This document shows, one piece after another, positions 1-5,640 of a stretch of DNA of 5,640 bases (position 1 is the stretch's first letter; the number at the start of each line of letters is the position of its first letter). This stretch comes from UBA5499 sp002426275. GTDB lineage: Bacteria > Bacillota > DTU084. Made by a program: the position numbers and the translations under genes. The DNA lies in assembly GCA_937888735.1 (NCBI GenBank), contig CALASN010000055.1, forward strand, positions 1-5,640, given 5' to 3'. The notes beneath the pieces are model-generated. The model searched no databases. It was given only the letters and a program-made list of their open reading frames with translations, and had not been told where the DNA came from.

Positions 1-662
1 ACGAGACCGAGCTTGAACATCTGCGGGAGCAAAAGATTCCCTTTGTGATGATCAACAAACAACTGACTAAAGTTGAAGGCGATTGGCTGGCAGTGGACTG
101 GGAATTGGGCATGTACAAACTGGTGAAGCTCTTGTTGAAAGCCGGGTATAGAAATTTCGGCGTTTTAGGCGGTCTGTTAAGTAAACTGCCGTCTGATCGG
201 GAAAAGTACGTCGGCATTCAGCGCGCCCTTACAGAGGCCAATCTGCCGATACCTTTTGCGCATTTTCGAGAATGGCCGTACGAAAAGCGCAATGAGGCAG
301 CCGAAGCTGCCGGAAAACTGGTCCGGGAAATGAAGAGACCGGGGGTGATCTTGTGCGCTGACGATCATTTTGGCGTGCAGGTAATCAAGAGCTGCTATCA
401 ACTTAAGCTCAGGATACCTCAGGAAATGGCGGTGACAGGCACGGGGGATTTTAACATTGCAAACAACATTCATCCAGGCTTGACAACGGTGCATGTGGAT
501 CGCTACCGGTTGGGACGGCAAGCGATGCTGATCATTGGGGACAGATTGACGGCTCCGGACAAAGAAGGCTATGTGCAACTGAAGCTGGAACCGCAGATTG
601 TAGTACGAGGGTCCACGGCAAATTTGAATACTGACCGGCAAGGAGCACTCGGCAATAGGTAA
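1..662 (+). CDS. LacI-type transcriptional regulator, effector-binding domain (5' partial)
   Basis: The reading frame is open from position 3 to the TAA at 660-662, giving 219 visible codons. An ATG at 45 is internal: the codons before it (ETELEHLREQKIPFV) already fit the family, so the gene begins upstream of the window and the DNA-binding domain is missing. What remains matches the periplasmic-binding-protein-like domain of LacI/GalR regulators: AVDWELGM resembles the usual VxxDN.xG segment, followed by LLKAGYRNFGVLGG, ILCADDHFG (the usual nD.xA.G element), RIPQEMAVTGTGD (usually vPxdisvxGfDd), HPGLTTVHVD (P.LTTV) and the terminal PQIVVRGST (P.lvvR.ST). In this family the domain binds a sugar or sugar derivative and alters operator binding. 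The lost N-terminus could be a LacI helix-turn-helix or a GntR-type one as in AraR. No AraC-type domain follows, which argues against the XylR architecture. It may regulate the downstream surface-protein genes, but this is inference only. Confidence 0.85.
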   Translation, partial: ETELEHLREQKIPFVMINKQLTKVEGDWLAVDWELGMYKLVKLLLKAGYRNFGVLGGLLSKLPSDREKYVGIQRALTEANLPIPFAHFREWPYEKRNEAAEAAGKLVREMKRPGVILCADDHFGVQVIKSCYQLKLRIPQEMAVTGTGDFNIANNIHPGLTTVHVDRYRLGRQAMLIIGDRLTAPDKEGYVQLKLEPQIVVRGSTANLNTDRQGALGNR

Positions 663-751
663 ACAATTCAGTTTTTAATAGTTAGGAAGAAAAAACAAGG
701 AATCGCTCGTTTGTGAAAAACATGCTTTAGGACTTGGGAGTTCAGAACAAA

Positions 752-823
752 TGCGAGTAAAGCTGCGTGCGGAAAAAAGCTTAACAACAAACTATTTCCC
801 ATCCATAAATGGGGGTGACATTT
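752..823 (+). repeat. Duplicated leader, copy 1
   Basis: This leader aligns without gaps to 1764-1835 (constant offset 1012). About three quarters of the 57 bases before the ATG-like triplet match, and the last part, from CATAAATGGGGGTGACATTT, is identical. A conserved AAAAAGCTT core lies at about 773-782. Upstream of about 750 the similarity fades, which marks the probable left edge of the duplication. The leader includes the ribosome-binding site. The stretch from the regulator's stop (663) to 751 is AT-rich, and I see no convincing promoter or terminator in it. Confidence 0.7.
811..818 (+). promoter_or_regulatory. Ribosome-binding site GGGGGTGA that selects the TTG start at 824
   Basis: GGGGGTGA is a strong match to the anti-Shine-Dalgarno sequence and lies 5 nt before TTG at 824. 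The upstream in-frame ATG at 809-811 overlaps this site and has no Shine-Dalgarno of its own. The same arrangement with the same 5-nt spacing recurs before 1836 and 5143. Confidence 0.8.
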
Positions 824-1654
824 TTGGAGAAATTTCGTAATGCTTATCGTGCGATGCTCCTCCTTTTTGTGAGCTGCTACGGTCTTTGGGCAGCCAGCCT
901 CTCTGTGGAGCCGTTCGAAAGCGTTGAGGGAATGCGCATTAGCGGCGGTCATGCCGCCGGCAGCTTGGCTTTATCCTCCGAGATAAAGAAAGCAGGAAAC
1001 CACTCTCTGAAGTTCGTTTACAAGCTTCCGTCCGGCTCTTGGACGTGGTCCGATATTCATTTGAGTTTTCAGAGGGAATTACCAGCGGCGGCAGGAAAGA
1101 TAGGCTTTTGGGTTTACGGAAACAAGAGCGGCAATCGCATTGTCTTTACTGTCCACGATGCCTCGGGGGAGTGGTTCCAATATTTAACGTGGAGCGCTGA
1201 CAGCATCCTTAACTGGGCGCCTGCCTGGAAATGGATTGAGATAGATTTAACGAAATTTTCCCGGCACTCGGGAGGCAATGCAGATGGCATTGTAGATGCG
1301 CCGGCAAGATTAGCGAATATAATTTTGCAAGCGCCGCCTTTCACTGATGAAGAGACCATCTACCTTGACGACCTGACTTTCACTGCGGAAAATGTGGGGT
1401 GCGTTAAGGGTACAGTAATTGACGAGCTGTCTGCCTTGCCCATAGCGGATGCCACAATTGCCGTCAGTGAAGTTCCAACCAGCGCCACCAAAACGGACAG
1501 CCAGGGAAACTTCTCGCTTTTTGCGCCGCAGGGAACACATAATTTGGTGATCAGCCGCAGCGGTTATGATCAGCAGGTTTCCTCTGTCTCCATCGCTGTG
1601 GAAGAAGTTTTACAAATTTCAGCCTGTACGTTAACGCCATCCTTATCTGACTGA
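824..1654 (+). CDS. Secreted jelly-roll protein, copy 1 (truncated paralogue of the 1836 gene)
   Basis: The 276-residue product is read from TTG at 824; starting at ATG 809 would add MGVTF, but that ATG sits inside the ribosome-binding site. Residues 1-25 form a signal peptide: basic residues, a hydrophobic MLLLFV core, then SCYGLWAAS. Residues about 26-190 are a beta-jelly-roll resembling carbohydrate-binding modules, rich in exposed-type aromatics (SGSWTWSD, GEWFQYLTW, APAWKWIEIDL) and ending in the typical IYLDDL strand. Residues about 193-272 resemble the carboxypeptidase regulatory-like fold (CVKGTVID, PIADATIAV, TKTDSQGNFSLFAPQG, ISRSGY). The protein aligns without gaps to the first 174 residues of the 1836 product, then differs by one residue. 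It ends where that protein continues for some 670 more residues. The stop follows a net 5-bp loss relative to copy 2. It could still be exported as a short binding protein, or it may be a non-functional remnant. The sugar ligand is unknown. Confidence 0.75.
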   Translation: MEKFRNAYRAMLLLFVSCYGLWAASLSVEPFESVEGMRISGGHAAGSLALSSEIKKAGNHSLKFVYKLPSGSWTWSDIHLSFQRELPAAAGKIGFWVYGNKSGNRIVFTVHDASGEWFQYLTWSADSILNWAPAWKWIEIDLTKFSRHSGGNADGIVDAPARLANIILQAPPFTDEETIYLDDLTFTAENVGCVKGTVIDELSALPIADATIAVSEVPTSATKTDSQGNFSLFAPQGTHNLVISRSGYDQQVSSVSIAVEEVLQISACTLTPSLSD

Positions 1655-1772
1655 AAAGCCTGACAAAAACAATGCGGACGAACAAGGATTGAGACTTTTA
1701 AGCGAGATTAATCCCGAGCCTGGCGTAAGGCAAGCGGTAAAGTCGAATCGCTCTCTCAACCAGTGTGAGTAA
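1635..1772 (+). pseudogene. Frameshifted tail of copy 1 (start of second jelly-roll)
   Basis: After the stop at 1652-1654, homology to the 1836 gene continues in the +1 frame. That frame is open from 1635 and reads DKNNADEQGLRLLSEI and then VRQAVKSNRSL. These match DKANADEQGIALLSGI and ARQAVKLNRSL at residues 283-322 of copy 2. Between corresponding bases (TTAACGCC at 1631 and AATGCG at 1671) copy 1 is 5 bp shorter than copy 2, which explains the frame change. A further in-frame loss of 8 codons precedes VRQAV. Homology ends at about 1757, and the TAA that closes the frame (1770-1772) already lies in the duplicated leader of the next gene. The simplest reading is a broken remnant of a once longer gene. 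Confidence 0.75.
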
Positions 1773-1835
1773 CGTTGAGTACGGGAAAAAGCTTACCAAG
1801 AAACGATTTTCTATACATAAATGGGGGTGACATTT
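1764..1835 (+). repeat. Duplicated leader, copy 2
   Basis: This is the partner of 752-823 with no insertions or deletions. It follows directly on the remnant of copy 1, so the joint between the two duplication units lies near 1758-1764. Any promoter for the 1836 gene is either in this leader or further upstream, within or before copy 1. I could not identify convincing -35 and -10 elements at a usable distance. Confidence 0.7.
1823..1830 (+). promoter_or_regulatory. Ribosome-binding site GGGGGTGA that selects the TTG start at 1836
   Basis: The site lies 5 nt before TTG at 1836. The ATG at 1821-1823 overlaps it and is preceded by CTATACATAA, which has no Shine-Dalgarno character. Confidence 0.8.
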
Positions 1836-4670
1836 TTGGGAAAAATTTATAGAGCTTCTCTTGTGGTACTCCTTCTTTTTATGAGCTGCTGCGGCCTTTG
1901 GGCGGCCAGCCTCACTGTTGAGCCGTTTGAAAGCGCGGAGGGAATGCAAATTAGCAGCGGTCTCGCCACTGGCAGCTTGGCTTTATCCTCTGAGATAGTG
2001 AAAGCGGGTAACCATTCTCTGAAAGTCGCTTACAATCTTCCGTCCGGCTCTTGGACGTGGTCTGATATTCAATTGAATGTTCCGAGGGAATTACCAGCGG
2101 CGGCGGGAAAGATCGGCTTTTGGGTCTACGGAAACAATAGCGGCAATCGCATTGTCTTTACTGTCCACGATGCCTCGGGGGAGTGGTTCCAATATTTAAC
2201 GTGGAGCGCTGAAAGCACCCTAAATTGGGGAGCTGCCTGGAAATGGATTGAGATAGATTTAACGAAATTTTCCCTGCACTCGGGAGGCAATGCAGATGGC
2301 ATCGTAGACGCGCCGGCAAGATTAGGGAATATAGTTTTGCAGGCGCCGCCTTTCACTGAAAAAGAAGAGGTCATCTACCTTGACGACCTGACTTTCACTG
2401 CGGAAAATGTGGGGTGCGTTAGTGGCACAGTAATTGACGCAATGTCTGCACTGCCCATAGCCGATGCCATAGTTTCCGTCAGCGAAGTTCCAGCCAGCGT
2501 CACCAAAACGGACAGCCAGGGAAACTTCTCGCTTTTTGTGCCGCCGGGAAACCGTAATTTGGTGCTCAGCCGCAGCGGCTATGAGCAGCAAATAATCCCT
2601 CTGGCCATAGCTGCGGAAGAGAGTTTGACACTGCCAACCAGTCTTTTGACACCCGCGTCTGACAGCGGCAGCGTTTACTCGGACAAAGCCAATGCGGATG
2701 AGCAAGGGATTGCACTGCTAAGCGGTATCGGCGGTGAGTCCTGGCAGGGAGAGATTGTGGAGATTGGCGCAAGGCAAGCGGTAAAGCTGAATCGTTCCCT
2801 CAGCGCGAACTATCTTTTCTATGATATTGCAGACGATTATCTTTATGACGGCAGCAACGCAGTGAATATCACAATCGAATATTATGATAACGGTACCGGC
2901 TTGATTGGCCTGCAATACGATTCTCCCTCTTCAGCGGCGAAATTGGGAGGGGTGATTAGTCGCACTAATACAAATACTTGGAAAGAAGCCACGATCTTTC
3001 TGCCGGATGCTGTCTTTGCCAACAGAACTTGTGGGCAAACCGGCGACTTTCGTTTGGGAATTTGGGTGCCTGGCAGCAGCGGTGGTTTTCAAGACGACGC
3101 TTATATCGGCAAGGTCTCAGTTGCCAAGAAAAGCGGCATTGTCTCCCTGGATGCAGATAAAGCGGCAATTTCCTCCGCCTTATTCCAGACTGCGGAGCTC
3201 TGTTTTGAATTGACTACAAACGCTCTGGCCACCCTGACAATTTACAATGCGCAGAATCAAGCTGTAAAGACCCTGTTGGATCAAACGCCGATTTATAAAT
3301 TTGGCGTCTGCGGGTGGGACGGGACAATTGACGGCGCGCCAGCTGCAGAAGGCATTTACACTGTGAGATTGTCACTGACGAATGTGGCGGGCGAGAGCCT
3401 TGATACTGAAGAGTTAACCATTGAAGTTGTCAATCACGGTCCTGCGGTAATGATTAACTATCCTGTTCCAAAAGAAGGGGAAGTGCTGCAGAATAACCGT
3501 CCCTACATCAACGTGCAAGGCAAAATTCTGCTGGAGCCTGGCAAGACGGCTACTGTGTCTGTTAAAAGGCGCGTCAATGGAACGGAAGAGGCGGTGACAA
3601 CTGGCGTGCAGACACAGCCAGACGGAAGCTTTAGTTGTCAAGCTCCTTTAGTCACTGAGGACGTCAATGAGTTATGGTTAGTCGCCTACGATGCTTTGGG
3701 CAACCACGGCGAACCTTCTGATTCCGTATTTATTCTCTATGATCCCGAGGCTTTGTACGGACTCGTACGAGTGGAAAATTCGAAGTTGCTCTCTCCCCAA
3801 AATCAGCAAGGAGGAAAGACTGCCCTACGCGTGAGCCTCTTTCCTTCAGCAGACACAACGTCCAGATTGGAAATTAAAGACGCCTCCGGGCAGACAGTAT
3901 TCACAGCTGAAGAGGCGTTCCAAGCGGTGGATCAAGAGCTAACCTTGACCTGGGACGGAAAAGATCAGGAGGGCGTGTGGGCGGCGGACGGAATTTATAC
4001 ATACACAGTGACAATCACAAAGACAGCTGATGGCAGAAGCGAAACCGTTGTTAATGATACCGTGGAAGTGGATAATACAGCGCCCATAGCGCCGCTGCTG
4101 CTCTATCCGCAAGCAGGCGCCGGAATTACGAATAATAAACCCACCTTGCATTGGAAAGCCGTAGCGGACGCGGCAAGCTATCTGTTGGCGCTGGACGATG
4201 CGGAAACATGGATTACGATCTCAGAAAACTCATATGCGCTCACAGAGCCTCTGGCTGAAGGCGCTCACATTGTGAAAATCAAAGCTGTTGACAGGGCGAA
4301 TAACGAATCTGAAGTTTCTGAAGTGGCGTTCACAGTGACTGAACTTGATGAAGGCGAATTCAGCGTCGTCAATTTCACAGCCGGACCCAATCCCCTGAAT
4401 CTTCGCGGGCTGCGCAGTCAGCTTGCCATCGCCTTTACCCTGCGACAGCCGGCCGAAGTGAAGCTCTTTATTTTCAACTTAGCGGGCGCCGTGATCAGGA
4501 AGTTTGACTTGGGTTCGCTGGATAGCGGCGATCAATTGGTTGTCTGGGACGGGCGCGACGCCAAAGGACGGATGGTGGCGGCAGGTCCGTATCTCTTGCG
4601 CCTGGAAGCGTTCAATCGCGTGGCCGGCGGGGAAGTGGCGCTCTCCAAACCGATCTTGTGTTTGCGCTAA
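1836..4670 (+). CDS. Large modular secreted protein with jelly-roll and FlgD/Ig-like domains, copy 2
   Basis: The product has 944 residues from TTG 1836 (949 if read from ATG 1821). Domains in order: signal peptide 1-25; carbohydrate-binding-type jelly-roll about 26-190 (GSWTWSD, GEWFQYLTW, AAWKWIEIDL, VIYLDDL); carboxypeptidase-regulatory-like domain about 194-272 (GTVID, TKTDSQGNFSLFVPPG, LSRSGY); second jelly-roll-like module about 285-430 (NYLFYDIADDYLYDG, ITIEYYDNG, LQYDSP, DFRLGIW); FlgD-like Ig about 440-533 (WDG at 494, then AAEGIYTVRL); Ig-like about 534-637 (WLVAYDALGN); FlgD-like Ig about 640-747 (WDG at 706, AADGIYTYTV); FN3/Ig-like about 748-836 (NNKPTLHWKAV, VKIKAVDRANNES); FlgD-like C-terminal domain about 843-944 (GPNPLNL, WDG at 904, AAGPYLLRL). 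I see no catalytic domain, SLH repeat, LPXTG motif or dockerin. The F-x-S-C segment at 15-18 is conserved in all copies and could be a weak lipobox; otherwise cleavage near LWAAS would release the protein. A cell-surface or extracellular glycan-binding role is likely from the folds, but the ligand is unknown. Confidence 0.85.
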   Translation: MGKIYRASLVVLLLFMSCCGLWAASLTVEPFESAEGMQISSGLATGSLALSSEIVKAGNHSLKVAYNLPSGSWTWSDIQLNVPRELPAAAGKIGFWVYGNNSGNRIVFTVHDASGEWFQYLTWSAESTLNWGAAWKWIEIDLTKFSLHSGGNADGIVDAPARLGNIVLQAPPFTEKEEVIYLDDLTFTAENVGCVSGTVIDAMSALPIADAIVSVSEVPASVTKTDSQGNFSLFVPPGNRNLVLSRSGYEQQIIPLAIAAEESLTLPTSLLTPASDSGSVYSDKANADEQGIALLSGIGGESWQGEIVEIGARQAVKLNRSLSANYLFYDIADDYLYDGSNAVNITIEYYDNGTGLIGLQYDSPSSAAKLGGVISRTNTNTWKEATIFLPDAVFANRTCGQTGDFRLGIWVPGSSGGFQDDAYIGKVSVAKKSGIVSLDADKAAISSALFQTAELCFELTTNALATLTIYNAQNQAVKTLLDQTPIYKFGVCGWDGTIDGAPAAEGIYTVRLSLTNVAGESLDTEELTIEVVNHGPAVMINYPVPKEGEVLQNNRPYINVQGKILLEPGKTATVSVKRRVNGTEEAVTTGVQTQPDGSFSCQAPLVTEDVNELWLVAYDALGNHGEPSDSVFILYDPEALYGLVRVENSKLLSPQNQQGGKTALRVSLFPSADTTSRLEIKDASGQTVFTAEEAFQAVDQELTLTWDGKDQEGVWAADGIYTYTVTITKTADGRSETVVNDTVEVDNTAPIAPLLLYPQAGAGITNNKPTLHWKAVADAASYLLALDDAETWITISENSYALTEPLAEGAHIVKIKAVDRANNESEVSEVAFTVTELDEGEFSVVNFTAGPNPLNLRGLRSQLAIAFTLRQPAEVKLFIFNLAGAVIRKFDLGSLDSGDQLVVWDGRDAKGRMVAAGPYLLRLEAFNRVAGGEVALSKPILCLR
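1884..2224 (+). repeat. 341-bp block identical to 5191-5531
   Basis: Read base by base, 1884-2224 is identical to 5191-5531 at a constant offset of 3307. It covers the end of the signal peptide and most of the first jelly-roll (residues about 17-130). The bases immediately before the block (TTTTTATG here, TTTTCGCC there) and after it differ. A 74-bp core (2139-2212) is also identical to 1127-1200 of copy 1 and to 5446-5519 of copy 3. Confidence 0.9.
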
Positions 4671-5076
4671 GAGAGACTGCTATGGAGACGCCTCAGGCCA
4701 TGCTTTGCGGCTTGTATACAGTACCGGGAAAACTTTCCAGACTTGGCAGCCGCTGTGGACTGGCTGGAGAAAAGCAGACAGTAAGTGAAGAAGTCCAGCT
4801 GGCGGCTGGGGAGAAGGAGCAGACAGCACGCAGCTGCCCACAGAGGCAGACGCTCTTACTGCGTACGATCTTGTCCGCAGGGGTTTTCGGTTTATGCCTT
4901 CGTCGCCTTCCAGAGATGGGTCAGGCTGTTAGATTTCGCAAGCGGTTTTTCGCCTGGAGCTCAGTTTTAAGGGAAACAGGGAAGATGCCGCAGGCATCAA
5001 CCCAGATCTGACGCTGCCCTGCCCTTATTTCTGCGACCTGCGTGTATGGCCCGTAGCTACAGCCGGAGAGATTTAA
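4671..5076 (+). pseudogene. Gene-free gap with possible decayed coding sequence in frame 1
   Basis: The 457 bp between the 1836 gene and the next leader hold no intact gene with a ribosome-binding site. Frame 1 carries protein-like stretches separated by TGA at 4786 and TAG at 4930, ending at TAA 5074-5076. They include GDASGHALRLVYSTGKTFQT, TEADALTAYDLVRRGFRF, FRLELSFKGN and INPDLTLPCPYFCDLRVWP. The first faintly recalls the opening strand of a jelly-roll module such as those next door (AGNHSLKVAY). This could be a decayed paralogue or module, but GC-rich sequence gives such frames by chance, so confidence is low. An imperfect direct repeat ending in AGCAGACAG occurs at 4762-4781 and 4804-4826. 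Confidence 0.25.
4984..4998. other. Short perfect hairpin GATGCC-GCA-GGCATC
   Basis: This is a 6-bp perfect stem with a 3-nt loop in the gap between the 1836 gene and copy 3. It is not followed by a T run, so it is not a standard intrinsic terminator. It may be accidental or part of decayed coding sequence. Confidence 0.3.
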
Positions 5077-5129
5077 TCTGACAGCCATAGTCTGGGAGCG
5101 TATCTTGTTTTTAGTTTTGTAACATAGAT

Positions 5130-5137
5130 GGGGGTGA
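5130..5137 (+). promoter_or_regulatory. Ribosome-binding site GGGGGTGA that selects the TTG start at 5143
   Basis: The site has the same sequence and the same 5-nt spacing as in the other two copies. Only CATARATGGGGGTGA and the T-rich spacer are shared with the other leaders. The sequence further upstream (TATCTTGTTTTTAGTTTTG) is unrelated, so this copy probably has a different upstream control region. Confidence 0.75.
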
Positions 5138-5142
5138 GCTTT

Positions 5143-5640
5143 TTGAAACGAATTCGGAAAACCTGTCTTGTCGCGCTCTTTGTTTTCGCCAGCTGCTGCG
5201 GCCTTTGGGCGGCCAGCCTCACTGTTGAGCCGTTTGAAAGCGCGGAGGGAATGCAAATTAGCAGCGGTCTCGCCACTGGCAGCTTGGCTTTATCCTCTGA
5301 GATAGTGAAAGCGGGTAACCATTCTCTGAAAGTCGCTTACAATCTTCCGTCCGGCTCTTGGACGTGGTCTGATATTCAATTGAATGTTCCGAGGGAATTA
5401 CCAGCGGCGGCGGGAAAGATCGGCTTTTGGGTCTACGGAAACAATAGCGGCAATCGCATTGTCTTTACTGTCCACGATGCCTCGGGGGAGTGGTTCCAAT
5501 ATTTAACGTGGAGCGCTGAAAGCACCCTAAACTGGGGATCTGCCTGGAAATGGATTGAGATAGATTTAACGAATTTTTCGAGGAATGGTGGGGGTAATGG
5601 GGATGGTATCATAGATGCGCCGGCAAAAGAAGAGGTCATC
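5143..5640 (+). CDS. Secreted jelly-roll protein, copy 3 (3' partial)
   Basis: The frame is open from TTG 5143 (or ATG 5128) to the window end, giving 166 codons with no stop. Residues 1-25 form a signal peptide with its own sequence (LKRIRKTCLVALFVFASCCG, then LWAAS). Residues from about 17 to 130 are encoded by DNA identical to the 1836 gene. From about 146 the protein diverges: NFSRNGGGNGDGIIDAPA replaces KFSLHSGGNADGIVDAPA. It then jumps to KEEVI, lacking 14 residues (R162 to E175 of copy 2) that lead to the IYLDDL strand. The frame is kept, so this may be a functional variant. Whether the carboxypeptidase-like, second jelly-roll and FlgD-like domains follow cannot be seen. By homology it is exported and probably binds glycan. 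Confidence 0.8.
   Translation, partial: MKRIRKTCLVALFVFASCCGLWAASLTVEPFESAEGMQISSGLATGSLALSSEIVKAGNHSLKVAYNLPSGSWTWSDIQLNVPRELPAAAGKIGFWVYGNNSGNRIVFTVHDASGEWFQYLTWSAESTLNWGSAWKWIEIDLTNFSRNGGGNGDGIIDAPAKEEVI
5191..5531 (+). repeat. 341-bp block identical to 1884-2224
   Basis: This is the partner of the block in the 1836 gene. After two isolated mismatch sites (5532 and 5540) identity resumes for about 33 bp (5541-5573), then falls sharply. The left edge lies inside the signal-peptide codons, not at a gene boundary. Confidence 0.9.

Noticed and set aside
660..808. Intrinsic terminator or LacI-family operator after the regulator gene
   Set aside because: There are T runs and A runs but no stem of useful length, and no palindrome centred on CG or GC with the usual flanks was found.
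781..809. TTAACA and CATAAA with 17-bp spacing as a promoter for copy 1 (same layout before copy 2)
   Set aside because: Transcription would start within or beyond the ribosome-binding site, leaving no usable leader. The -10 match is also weak.
1635..1660. Programmed ribosomal frameshift joining copy 1 to its +1-frame tail
   Set aside because: The longer frame ends after about 40 codons within the next leader, and the net 5-bp loss relative to copy 2 explains the shift. There is no conserved slippery motif with a downstream structure.
4658..5011. 117-codon frame on the plus strand overlapping the end of the 1836 gene
   Set aside because: No ribosome-binding site; its start lies inside the preceding gene's coding sequence. 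The composition is rich in Arg and Cys with no domain-like pattern.
4921..5256. Antisense open frame across the leader and start of copy 3
   Set aside because: It is a shadow of the plus-strand gene. Near-identical antisense frames occur at the same place in all three copies because the sense DNA is conserved.
5587..5619. NGDGIID as a dockerin or EF-hand calcium site
   Set aside because: Only one partial loop (N-x-D-G-x-x-D) with no flanking helices. It sits inside the jelly-roll, so at most it is an isolated metal-binding turn.

Overview
All recognisable coding in this window lies on the plus strand. The strong GGGGGTGA Shine-Dalgarno sequences, the TTG starts and the LacI-type regulator fit a Bacillota-like (Firmicute) bacterium. 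The FlgD-type Ig domains of the large gene are also common in several deep-branching phyla, so the host cannot be assigned from this sequence. No tRNA, rRNA, CRISPR array, transposase or integrase is visible.

Layout. (1) Positions 1-662 hold the 3' two thirds of a LacI/PBP1-type sugar-responsive transcription regulator, cut by the window edge. (2) Positions 824-1654 encode copy 1 of a secreted protein: signal peptide, aromatic-rich beta-jelly-roll and carboxypeptidase-regulatory-like domain. It stops early, but coding homology continues in another frame to 1772, so this is a truncated, frameshifted duplicate. (3) Positions 1836-4670 encode copy 2, a full-length 944-residue modular extracellular protein with two jelly-roll modules and a chain of Ig/FN3/FlgD-like domains, and no catalytic domain. 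(4) Positions 4671-5127 hold no convincing gene; frame 1 carries protein-like stretches broken by stops, possibly a decayed gene. (5) Copy 3 starts at 5143 and runs off the window at 5640.

The main feature is the three-member tandem family. Copies 1 and 2 share an ungapped leader of about 70 bp, the same ribosome-binding site and the same TTG start. Copies 2 and 3 share a block of 341 identical bp (1884-2224 and 5191-5531) that begins abruptly inside the signal-peptide codons, while the leaders and the sequence beyond the block differ. This suggests recent gene conversion or recombination among tandem surface-protein genes. A plausible but untested reading is that the regulator controls these secreted, probably glycan-binding, surface proteins. 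I did not find a wholly new system; the evolving paralogue array is what deserves a second look.
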